A stretch of DNA of 5,252 bases from DATESZ01 sp035283845. GTDB lineage: Bacteria; Desulfobacterota; Syntrophia; Syntrophales; JACQWR01. A program made the translations under genes and the position numbers. This document shows positions 1 through 5,252 of this stretch, piece by piece. The stretch spans positions 1-5,252 of the forward strand of contig DATESZ010000241.1 in NCBI GenBank assembly GCA_035283845.1, read 5' to 3'. A model generated the notes under the pieces. That model made no database searches, was not told the origin of the DNA, and was given only the letters and a program-made list of their open reading frames with translations. Within the stretch, counting starts at the first letter, position 1, and every line of letters starts with the position of its first letter.

Positions 1-85
1 GGACCACCAGGACGGGCCGACGGAAACCTGGCCCGGAACCCCCCGGATCGGCGAGGGACGCCCACCAGATTTCCCCCCGTTTCAC
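1..85 (-). CDS. mazF: MazF/PemK-family mRNA interferase toxin, N-terminal fragment cut by the window edge
   Basis: The first 28 codons of a toxin gene are present; the rest lies beyond position 1. Translation from the GTG at 85-83 begins MKRGEIWWASL, continues through a D-P-G-G-S-G-P-G loop, and reaches FRRPVLVV at residues 21-28. This is the signature N-terminus of MazF/PemK endoribonucleases: the RGEIWW strand, the Gly-rich S1-S2 loop, then an Arg-Pro-Val strand. In the family the Arg just before RPVLVV-type strands (here R22/R23) belongs to the catalytic site, and the enzyme cuts single-stranded mRNA at short motifs to slow growth. The start is supported by an AGGAGG at 95-90, inside the antitoxin gene, and by the 4-bp GTGA overlap with the antitoxin stop, which implies translational coupling. 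The second catalytic residue (a Thr/Ser further on) and the full length cannot be checked here. The family call is firm; intactness is unknown. Confidence 0.9.
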   Translation of the reverse strand, partial: MKRGEIWWASLADPGGSGPGFRRPVLVV

Positions 86-327
86 CACTCCTCCTGAGGC
101 AGGCTTGCGAGTTGCATGGCAGCCAGTACGGGATCAACGCCAGGGCTCCCGGAGGCATGGACTTTGTTCAATTTTGCCTTGATGTCGTCTTTCCGATATC
201 TGTTCAGAAAATCGGCAACTGCTGCCGAATATAGTCGGCTCCGGGTCATTCCCAGGCTCTTTGCTACATCCTCGGCGTCTCTGTAAATATTTTCCGGTAT
301 CGATATAGCGGTTTTCAGGGATTTCAT
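82..327 (-). CDS. Ribbon-helix-helix antitoxin (MazE-like) paired with the MazF toxin
   Basis: This 81-residue protein begins MKSLKTAISIPENIYRDAED. Residues 4-10 form a polar/hydrophobic beta strand, followed by two helices with a turn at L25-G26-M27-T28-R29-S30. That is the standard ribbon-helix-helix DNA-binding fold of MetJ/Arc-type antitoxins. The C-terminal half (about 46-81) is a charged linker ending in DPVLAAMQ and PQEEW, like the flexible tail by which such antitoxins wrap and block MazF. An in-frame ATG exists 25 codons upstream (402), but the start at 327 is preferred: AAGGAGG lies 9 nt upstream of it, the family begins just before the beta strand, and the longer start would place the promoter inside the gene. 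Expected roles are neutralising the toxin and, as a dimer, repressing its own promoter. It overlaps the toxin start by 3-4 bases. RHH antitoxins with MazF partners are well known; the exact subfamily name is uncertain. Confidence 0.9.
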   Translation of the reverse strand: MKSLKTAISIPENIYRDAEDVAKSLGMTRSRLYSAAVADFLNRYRKDDIKAKLNKVHASGSPGVDPVLAAMQLASLPQEEW

Positions 328-336
328 ACAGGGGAA

Positions 337-343
337 CCTCCTT
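337..343 (-). promoter_or_regulatory. Ribosome binding site of the antitoxin gene
   Basis: On the minus strand AAGGAGG lies 9 nt before the ATG at 327-325. It decides in favour of this start over the in-frame ATG at 402. Confidence 0.8.
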
Positions 344-352
344 TTTTTCGTT

Positions 353-381
353 AGTATGACAATAGTTATACCGCCTGTCAA
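353..381 (-). promoter_or_regulatory. Sigma-70-type promoter of the toxin-antitoxin operon
   Basis: Read on the minus strand, a perfect -35 hexamer TTGACA (381-376) is separated by exactly 17 nt from CATACT (358-353), which matches 4 of 6 bases of TATAAT. Transcription would begin near 346, leaving a leader of about 19 nt that contains the ribosome site. Position, spacing and the overlapping palindrome all agree with a self-contained TA promoter. The start point is inferred. Confidence 0.75.
354..371. promoter_or_regulatory. Candidate operator: imperfect palindrome over the TA promoter
   Basis: The plus strand reads GTATGAC-AATA-GTTATAC: two 7-bp arms that match as an inverted repeat at 6 of 7 positions, spaced by 4 nt. 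It covers the -10 hexamer and most of the spacer. Short inverted repeats in this position are the usual binding sites of dimeric RHH antitoxins, so the antitoxin is the likely ligand. A weaker outer pair, TGACA and TGTCA, flanks the same spacer. The repeat is seen; repression is inferred. Confidence 0.55.
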
Positions 382-480
382 GTTTTTCCGTAGACCACTC
401 AAAGAAATCTGGGTTAGAGCTAATCTGCCTTATGCAAAACGCCTGAAAGTCATGCTGCCGATCTGGCTCCCTGTAAATAT

Positions 481-2103
481 TTAATCCGGCATGTGGCAAA
501 TGCCGGCAGGGCACCGCTTTTCAAGGATGTGGGCTTCATATTCATCCCTAAAAAAACGGATCGTTGTAAGAACCGGGTTAGCCGCGGTTTTCCCCAGAGC
601 GCAAAGGGAGGTATTCGATACTGCCTGTCCCACTTCCAACAGCACTTCAATATCCTCCGGATTGCCGCACCCTTTAGAGATATCATCCAGGATGTCAAAC
701 ATCTGTTTCGTCCCCAATCGGCAAGGCAGGCACTGGCCGCAGGATTCTCTTTGGGTAAAATCAAGGAAGTAACGGGCTACGTCAACCATGCAGGTTCCCT
801 CGTCCATGACGACGATGCCCCCGGAGCCCATGATGGTGCCGGTTTCATTCAACGAGTCAAAATCAATAGGCATATCCAGGAAACTTGCGGGAAGACAACC
901 GCCCGACGGCCCCCCGGTTTGTACGGCCTTGAAAGCCTTCCCCTCAGGAATGCCTCCGCCAATATCGAATATAATCTCCCGAAAGGTGATTCCCATGGGC
1001 ACTTCAATGAGACCACAGTTGTTGATCTTCCCCGTGAGAGCGAATACCGCCGTGCCGCGGGATTTTTCCGTGCCTATGCTATTGAACCATTTGGCGCCGT
1101 GTCGAATAATCTGGGCAACGCAGGCAAAGGTCTTGACATTGTTAAGCAGGGTAGGCTTATCCCAAAGGCCCTCTTCCGTAGTGCGAGGACGGGGAAAAGG
1201 TTTTGGCATGCCGCGACGGCCTTCAATGGATAGGACCAGGGCGGTGGATTCACCGCAGACAAAGGCCCCCGCCCCTTGAAAGAGCTCTATCTTAAAATCA
1301 AAGCCGCTTCCCAGAATATTGTTGCCGAGGAATCCCCGCTCCTTTGCCTGGGAAATGGCAATTCTCAGGCGTTTCACCGCGAGTGGATATTCAGCGCGCA
1401 CATAGATATAGCCTTGCCGGGCGCCGATTGCATTAGCGGCAATGGCCATCCCCTCTAAGACTGCATGGGGGTCCCCTTCCATGACCGAACGGTCTTGAAA
1501 TGCACCCGGGTCGCCCTCATCGCCATTGCAGATCACATACTTTTCTTCCCCGGGCGCTTTATAGGAGGCCTCCCATTTCCGTCCCGCGGGGAAGCCTGCG
1601 CCGCCAAGCCCACGAAGAGCGGCGTCCTTCATCTCATTAATAATTTGCTCTCCCGTCATCTCGAAGAGGGCCTTTTTGAGCGCTTCATAACCGCCGACGG
1701 CAAGATAATCATCGATTTCCTCCGGATCAATATTTCCGCAATTTCTCAATATTAAGCGCTGTTGTTTATTGTAAAAAGGAATATCGCTATAATGAGGCAA
1801 TGTCTTATCGGTAGCAGGATCTCGGTATAACAGACGATCTACAAGCCCGCCTCCCGGCAATAGCGATTGCGCGATCTCCGCCACGTCGTCGGGGCCCACT
1901 TTTGAATAGAAGGTCCCTTCAGGCTCAACAACGACCAGTGGACCTCTTTGGCAAAACCCATGACAGCCGGTCTGCTTAATCTGAAAGCTCTCACCTAAGT
2001 TCAGTCTTTCGATTTCCCCCTGGAGCGAAGACATGGTTTCTTCTGATCCTCCCGATCTACAGCCCGTTCCCTGGCAAACGAGGACATTACGTTTATGGGG
2101 CAT
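481..2103 (-). CDS. NuoF/HndC-type NADH-binding FMN and iron-sulfur oxidoreductase subunit, without the C-terminal ferredoxin domain
   Basis: This 540-residue protein resembles the NADH-oxidising subunit of complex I (NuoF), but belongs to the soluble HndC/HydB/BamH-like group with an added N-terminal domain. Domains in order: a thioredoxin-like [2Fe-2S] domain at 1-85 with ligands C10, C15, C47 and C51 (CQGTGC, then CHGFC); the FMN/NADH Rossmann-like domain, with RGLGGAGFPAGRKWE at 164-178, NGDEGDPGAFQDR at 193-205 and the GAGAFVCGESTAL loop at 277-289; an SLBB-like segment around 345-410; and the N3-type [4Fe-4S] domain with ESCGQCLPCR (C455, C458, C461) and C501. Expected reaction: electron transfer between NAD(H) and Fe-S partners through FMN, in the cytoplasm. 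HndC-like proteins normally continue after the CPAG-C motif into a 2x[4Fe-4S] ferredoxin domain; here the stop comes only four residues after CPAGIC. The ATG has TAAGGAGGT 9 nt upstream, and the gene follows the flavoprotein gene by 27 nt, so they are co-transcribed. The family is certain, the physiological partner is not. Confidence 0.93.
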   Translation of the reverse strand: MPHKRNVLVCQGTGCRSGGSEETMSSLQGEIERLNLGESFQIKQTGCHGFCQRGPLVVVEPEGTFYSKVGPDDVAEIAQSLLPGGGLVDRLLYRDPATDKTLPHYSDIPFYNKQQRLILRNCGNIDPEEIDDYLAVGGYEALKKALFEMTGEQIINEMKDAALRGLGGAGFPAGRKWEASYKAPGEEKYVICNGDEGDPGAFQDRSVMEGDPHAVLEGMAIAANAIGARQGYIYVRAEYPLAVKRLRIAISQAKERGFLGNNILGSGFDFKIELFQGAGAFVCGESTALVLSIEGRRGMPKPFPRPRTTEEGLWDKPTLLNNVKTFACVAQIIRHGAKWFNSIGTEKSRGTAVFALTGKINNCGLIEVPMGITFREIIFDIGGGIPEGKAFKAVQTGGPSGGCLPASFLDMPIDFDSLNETGTIMGSGGIVVMDEGTCMVDVARYFLDFTQRESCGQCLPCRLGTKQMFDILDDISKGCGNPEDIEVLLEVGQAVSNTSLCALGKTAANPVLTTIRFFRDEYEAHILEKRCPAGICHMPD

Positions 2104-2112
2104 TATACTTTA

Positions 2113-2119
2113 CCTCCTT
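2113..2119 (-). promoter_or_regulatory. Near-consensus ribosome binding site of the NuoF-like gene
   Basis: The minus strand has TAAGGAGGTA with its AAGGAGG core 9 nt before the ATG at 2103. It lies in the 27-nt gap after the flavoprotein stop, which leaves no room for a separate terminator and supports a shared transcript. Confidence 0.8.
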
Positions 2120-2130
2120 ACACTTATATA

Positions 2131-4083
2131 CTATATCTCCATGCCCGCAAGGAAGCCTGTTTTAATAGCCTCCTTCAGGTTTCCCGGCCGGTTGGAGTCG
2201 CCGACATTATAGACGGGAAGCTTTCCCGTAAGTTCCTCGGACAAACCGCTCGGCGCCTTGAAACCCGCGGCGATTACGACGGTATCCGCCTCGTAAAAAT
2301 CTTCATTGGGTCCATAATGAAACTTCTTCCGAATTCCCCACACGCCATATTCAGAGATACGGGTTACTTCAAGATCATTTTCCATTTGTATGCCCGCTTT
2401 TCTCAACCTCATGATCAGGTCGAATCTCAAGGCGCGCGTGACGTCCCCGGCGATGCGCGGCAGCATTTCCAGGACAGTTATTTTCCTGCCTTCCTGAACA
2501 AGAAACTCGGCAACTTCGCATCCTACCATGCCCCCGCCAACTATAACTACCGTATCGCCCACTTCCTTCTTGCCCGTGAGGACGTCTTTAGCGAGGACTA
2601 CGCTTGAACGCGTGATACCAGACACATTCGGAATGAAAGGATTGGCGCCGGTGGCGACGATGACCGCGTCGGGACTCATTGCCAATACATCGCCCTCCGT
2701 TGCGGCCTTACCCACCCTAACCTCTACGCCGCTTTTCGCAATTTGCGCGCGGAAGTAATCAAGAAGGTTTTTAGCGTCTTCTTTATGGGGAGCGATAGTG
2801 GCCAGCTCTAGCGCGCCGCCGACCAGTGACTCTTTCTCCATGAGCGTGACCTTGTGACCTCTTTTAGCGGCAGTCAATGCTGCTTCCATTCCGCCAGGCC
2901 CGCCTCCGATGACGAGCACCTTTTTAAGTTTCTTCGCAATTTCACTGGTAAAGACGGTTTCAAGTCCGGCCCGTGGATTTACGCCGCAAATAACCGGCAT
3001 ATCCACCGTTTCCAGGCACCAGGCGCAGCACATGCACGGCCGAATATCCTCAAAACGTCCGTCTTTTGCCTTATTACAGGTTTCGGGATCAGAAAGCAGT
3101 TGCCGGCCAAGCGTTATCATATCGATCTTACCCGCGGCCAAGGCGCGTTCCGCATCCCTCAGATCATTGGTCCTATTCCCGCCGATGACAGGAATCTTCA
3201 CCTTTTTCTTAACGGCTTCGGCAAGATAGAGGAACTGCCCGGGCTTTACGGAATTGTTCATCATTCCCAGGGGGGCCTCATGCCAGCCCACAACCACATC
3301 TATGGCGCATATGCCCATATCTTCGAGTCTCGGGCAAATATCGTTGGCGCATTCATCAAGGGTATAGCCGTTTTTCGTGAACTGAGCACCCGAAATTTTT
3401 GCAAAGACGGGGAAATCATCGCCGGCGTTCTTTTTTATATCAGCGATTATTTCTCTAATGATTCTCATCCTGCCGCCTAAATCCCCTCCGTATCCGTCCG
3501 TCCTCTTATTAGTTTCCGAGGACAGGAAGCGGGAAAGCGTGTAGCCGCCCGCCAGCATCAGTTCCGCCCCGTCGAACCCGGCTTCTTTCATCCTCCTTGC
3601 GGCCTGACCGTAACCTTCAATCATCTCATGAATCTCTGTTGCTATCAGCGGCCTTTCCATGAGTCTTTGCTGATTCGTCGGCGTGCCGACACGGTAGGGA
3701 GTGCTTGGCCGACCAATAAGGCTTACCCCCGAAGGTCCTATTATCTCCACCGGGCCGCCTTTAAACGCCCACCCATACCCGGTGCCGAGCTGTCCTACCA
3801 TCTTAGCGCCTTGCCGATGCACGGCATCCACGACCAACTTAAGACCGGGAATAAATTTATCGTCAAATACCCAGGGAAAGTAACCGTGGTCGGTCCTATA
3901 GGGCCACAGGGCCCAGGAAATCAGACCGACGCCGCCTCTCGCTCGTTCCTCGAAAAACCGCGCAAAACGCTCCGTCGCTCTTCCGTCTTCTGCATAACCA
4001 AGCGCCATGGGAGACATGCGAATCCGGTTCTTTATCTCCATGCCGCAGATATTTATGGGGCTAAAAACTCTTTCCAAAGCCAC
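2131..4083 (-). CDS. FMN/FAD/[4Fe-4S] old-yellow-enzyme flavoprotein, 2,4-dienoyl-CoA reductase (FadH)-like
   Basis: This 650-residue protein has the domain order of bacterial 2,4-dienoyl-CoA reductase and trimethylamine dehydrogenase. Residues 1-340 form an FMN-binding TIM barrel starting ALERVFSPINI, with NRIRMSPMALGY near 19-30 and GGYTLSRFLSSETNKRTDGYGG at 179-200 (split by Y181). Residues 349-371 hold the [4Fe-4S] ligands C350, C353, C356 and C366 before GVNPRAG. Residues 388-650 hold an FAD domain (VIGGGPGGMEAA at 391-402), an inserted NAD(P)H-binding Rossmann motif (VVIVGGGMVGCEVAEF at 512-527) and the closing VGDS segment at 627-630. Tyr181 and His268 (in GWHEAP) line up with the Tyr/His catalytic pair of E. 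coli FadH, so hydride and proton transfer to a conjugated enoyl-CoA is likely. The substrate is unknown: an unsaturated fatty acyl-CoA or an alicyclic/aryl-CoA (2-naphthoyl-CoA reductases are in this superfamily) are candidates. The GTG start is chosen because AAGGAGG lies 6 nt upstream and family members begin at this point. The NuoF-like gene follows in the same operon. Confidence 0.93.
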   Translation of the reverse strand: MALERVFSPINICGMEIKNRIRMSPMALGYAEDGRATERFARFFEERARGGVGLISWALWPYRTDHGYFPWVFDDKFIPGLKLVVDAVHRQGAKMVGQLGTGYGWAFKGGPVEIIGPSGVSLIGRPSTPYRVGTPTNQQRLMERPLIATEIHEMIEGYGQAARRMKEAGFDGAELMLAGGYTLSRFLSSETNKRTDGYGGDLGGRMRIIREIIADIKKNAGDDFPVFAKISGAQFTKNGYTLDECANDICPRLEDMGICAIDVVVGWHEAPLGMMNNSVKPGQFLYLAEAVKKKVKIPVIGGNRTNDLRDAERALAAGKIDMITLGRQLLSDPETCNKAKDGRFEDIRPCMCCAWCLETVDMPVICGVNPRAGLETVFTSEIAKKLKKVLVIGGGPGGMEAALTAAKRGHKVTLMEKESLVGGALELATIAPHKEDAKNLLDYFRAQIAKSGVEVRVGKAATEGDVLAMSPDAVIVATGANPFIPNVSGITRSSVVLAKDVLTGKKEVGDTVVIVGGGMVGCEVAEFLVQEGRKITVLEMLPRIAGDVTRALRFDLIMRLRKAGIQMENDLEVTRISEYGVWGIRKKFHYGPNEDFYEADTVVIAAGFKAPSGLSEELTGKLPVYNVGDSNRPGNLKEAIKTGFLAGMEI

Positions 4084-4153
4084 TCCAATCCTCCTTGCTA
4101 TTCAATAACTTAAGTACGGCGATTAGCTGATCCTCCGGTATATTTTTCACCAT
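4061..4153 (-). CDS. Possible 30-residue small ORF overlapping the start of the flavoprotein gene
   Basis: An ATG at 4153-4151 opens a frame beginning MVKNIPEDQLIAVLKL and ending KSF at a TAG at 4063-4061, overlapping the first 23 nt of the flavoprotein gene in another frame. The composition is helix-like and protein-like rather than random. The frame is open back to a TGA in the terminator stem, so there is no sign that it is the tail of the Hdr-like gene. The only ribosome-site match is a weak GGAAAAG right against the ATG. It might be a leader whose translation is coupled to the flavoprotein, a remnant, or chance; it also conflicts with the candidate promoter just upstream, whose start point would fall inside it. 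I do not recognise a family. Confidence 0.25.
   Translation of the reverse strand: MVKNIPEDQLIAVLKLLNSKEDWSGFGKSF
4090..4096 (-). promoter_or_regulatory. Ribosome binding site fixing the GTG start of the flavoprotein
   Basis: AAGGAGG on the minus strand lies 6 nt before the GTG at 4083-4081. No ATG competes nearby in frame, so this site decides the start. Confidence 0.8.
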
Positions 4154-4170
4154 CTTTTCCAACCCGTCAA
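4142..4170 (-). promoter_or_regulatory. Weak candidate promoter for the flavoprotein-NuoF operon
   Basis: After the terminator hairpin the minus strand reads TTGACG (4170-4165, 5 of 6 to TTGACA), then 17 nt, then AAAAAT (4147-4142, 4 of 6 to TATAAT). The -35 shares its first bases with the terminator T-tract. The start point would be near 4135, about 50 nt before the GTG. The -10 is poor, so this is tentative; its main support is that a promoter is needed downstream of a strong terminator. Confidence 0.3.
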
Positions 4171-4196
4171 AAAAAGGGGTGGATCAGATCCACCCC
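4169..4196 (-). terminator. Rho-independent terminator after the Hdr-like gene
   Basis: The minus strand forms a perfect inverted repeat, GGGGTGGATC and GATCCACCCC around a single T (4196-4176), followed at once by seven T (4175-4169). In RNA the stem would be about 8-9 bp with a 3-5 nt loop. It starts 30 nt after the Hdr-like stop. Geometry and T-tract are those of a strong intrinsic terminator in the minus direction; the plus direction has no T-tract. Confidence 0.88.
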
Positions 4197-4226
4197 CCAA
4201 TCTACAAAAGTCTTTACCTTCCATCT

Positions 4227-5252
4227 TCAAGTTACCTTATTGAGAAGCTGGATTTCATCTATAACCTCAATATCAACCTTTTTTCGCATCTTCATGAAAG
4301 GGGAGCCGAGCTTATGGGCGATTCCCATAAACTTCGCTGCCGCTGGCACCTTCGCCCATACGGACTCGTAAAGCTTCACCGCCCCGGCATAGCCGTGGAT
4401 GGCCATGTCAAAGTTCAGATAACAGTTGGGACAGGAAGGGATCACCATTACTTCCGCCCCGCAATCCAGTGCCTCTTGCAGCCTCTCGGTGGCGGTTTGC
4501 GCCGTCCATTCGGGATCAAGGGCAATCAACCCGCCGCCGGCGCCGCAACAGTAAGCCTCTTCATGATGCCTTTCCATCTCCCGAAAGTCAACTCCGGGTA
4601 TGGCCCTGAGGATGTCCCTCGGCGGCTCATAGACGCCGCTAAATCTTCCGAGCTGGCATGGATCATGGATGGTAACCTTCTTGTCGAAACGACCGGTTAT
4701 CTTCAATTTGCCTTCTTTAATGAGCTGGTCGGCATATTCGGTAATATGTATTACTTTGGCCTTCAGTTTCCCGTAGCGAGACCACTCCCGATTCATGGCG
4801 CTCATGCAACCGGTACAGGCGGTAACAATAGTTTTTACATTGGTCCGGTTAATTCGCTCGATATTCTCCTTGGCCAATTTCTCAAACAGCTCTTCGTATC
4901 CGAGTTCAAATACCGGAAGACCGCAGCAAACTTCTTCATCTTTCAAGATTCCCCAGTTCACCTTGGCCTTGTTTAATAATTCGGCTACCTCCTTGGTGAT
5001 AAAATTAGAGGTGGGATCAAACTCAAGGGCGCAACCCACATAAAAAAGGACCTCCGTATCCTTGTCCACTTTCTTCGCCTTGAAAGGCAAGCTTTTCCCC
5101 CGCTCCTTTTTCGCAAAGGGATTCTTATATTTTTCAGTGCTCTCGACCATAGGTTTCTGAGTGGGGAGCGGGCCTAAACCCCGGTTCACCAGCTCCCTCC
5201 TCATCATCGAAAAAACCTCCACCGGAGAAAAGGTGCCATTCACATAGTCGCA
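4227..5252 (-). CDS. HdrB/HdrD-type Fe-S oxidoreductase with two CCG domains (5' end outside the window)
   Basis: Heterodisulfide-reductase-like protein, 341 codons visible. Counting from the GTG at 5243, it holds two complete cysteine-rich CCG domains: C71, C106-C107-G, C143, C146 (ending TGC) and C196, C232-C233-G, C271, C274 (CPNC). In HdrB/HdrD each such domain binds a non-cubane [4Fe-4S] cluster; related domains occur in GlcF, LutA and the DUF224 Fe-S proteins that pair with electron-transfer flavoproteins. The role is therefore electron transfer to or from a disulfide, quinone or partner flavoprotein. The GTG at 5243 is not accepted as the true start: no ribosome site precedes it, and the frame stays open to the edge through Cys-Asp-Tyr. 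The segment SPVEVFSMMRRELVNRGL resembles the sequence that follows a ferredoxin-type cluster motif in HdrC/HdrD proteins, so an N-terminal [4Fe-4S] domain probably lies outside the window. No membrane segment is seen in the visible part. A terminator follows the stop, so it is not simply co-transcribed with the flavoprotein gene. Confidence 0.9.
   Translation of the reverse strand, partial: CDYVNGTFSPVEVFSMMRRELVNRGLGPLPTQKPMVESTEKYKNPFAKKERGKSLPFKAKKVDKDTEVLFYVGCALEFDPTSNFITKEVAELLNKAKVNWGILKDEEVCCGLPVFELGYEELFEKLAKENIERINRTNVKTIVTACTGCMSAMNREWSRYGKLKAKVIHITEYADQLIKEGKLKITGRFDKKVTIHDPCQLGRFSGVYEPPRDILRAIPGVDFREMERHHEEAYCCGAGGGLIALDPEWTAQTATERLQEALDCGAEVMVIPSCPNCYLNFDMAIHGYAGAVKLYESVWAKVPAAAKFMGIAHKLGSPFMKMRKKVDIEVIDEIQLLNKVT

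Noticed and set aside
328..402. Longer 106-residue antitoxin starting at 402
   Set aside because: The extra 25 residues would be encoded by the promoter, operator and ribosome site, and do not resemble the family N-terminus.
403..480. Search for a terminator after the NuoF-like gene
   Set aside because: Only short repeats are visible (AATCTG twice as a direct repeat, a TTAG/CTAA dyad); no GC-rich hairpin with a T-tract, so no terminator is called.
134..514. 126-codon minus-strand frame spanning the gap between the NuoF-like gene and the antitoxin
   Set aside because: It begins inside the NuoF-like C-terminus in another frame, runs across the TA promoter and overlaps the antitoxin out of frame. 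It shows no ferredoxin cysteines, so it is not the missing NuoF tail.
493..1233. 246-codon open frame on the plus strand
   Set aside because: It lies antisense within the NuoF-like gene, whose cofactor motifs are intact; it has no convincing ribosome site and no recognisable domain.
2854..3480. 208-codon open frame on the plus strand
   Set aside because: Antisense shadow of the flavoprotein gene, covering its conserved barrel and Fe-S segment on the other strand.
4179..4976. 265-codon open frame on the plus strand
   Set aside because: It starts at a GTG inside the terminator hairpin and runs antisense to the two CCG domains; no family features.
1..5252. CRISPR arrays, tRNA/rRNA genes, insertion sequences
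   Set aside because: No regularly spaced repeats, cloverleaf-like stretch, transposase or terminal inverted repeats were seen by eye on either strand.

Overview
The window reads almost entirely from the minus strand, so genes run from high to low coordinates. It carries three redox genes followed by a toxin-antitoxin (TA) pair cut by the left edge. In transcription order they are: an HdrB/HdrD-type iron-sulfur protein with two CCG domains (5252-4227, 5' end outside the window), a multi-domain FMN/FAD/[4Fe-4S] old-yellow-enzyme flavoprotein resembling 2,4-dienoyl-CoA reductase (4083-2131), a NuoF/HndC-type NADH-binding flavoprotein (2103-481), a ribbon-helix-helix antitoxin (327-82), and the first 28 codons of a MazF/PemK endoribonuclease (85 to the edge).

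The combination suggests an anaerobe that moves electrons between NADH, acyl-CoA or other enoate-type substrates, and a low-potential or thiol/quinone-linked acceptor. Heterodisulfide-reductase-like proteins beside NuoF-like and FadH-like proteins are typical of syntrophic and sulfate-reducing Desulfobacterota (Syntrophus/Smithella-like) and some anaerobic Firmicutes. The strong AAGGAGG ribosome sites, GTG starts and medium GC fit such bacteria but do not fix the taxon. This is inference from gene content only.

Layout. The Hdr-like gene ends at 4227 and is followed 30 nt later by a strong Rho-independent terminator (4169-4196). The flavoprotein gene starts 86 nt after the T-tract with a GTG and a good ribosome site; a weak promoter and a 30-codon small reading frame occupy that gap. 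The NuoF-like gene follows the flavoprotein by 27 nt with a near-consensus ribosome site, so those two form one transcription unit. After it comes a 153-nt gap with the TA promoter: TTGACA, 17 nt, CATACT, overlapped by an imperfect palindrome that looks like an autorepression operator. Antitoxin and toxin overlap at GTGA.

How the genes may work together: the NuoF-like protein would exchange electrons with NADH through FMN and Fe-S clusters, the flavoprotein would reduce (or oxidise) a conjugated enoyl/dienoyl- or aryl-CoA-type substrate at FMN, and the Hdr-like protein would carry electrons through non-cubane clusters to another partner. Whether they form one complex, and whether it bifurcates electrons, cannot be told from the sequence. 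The TA pair appears to be an independent neighbour with its own promoter.
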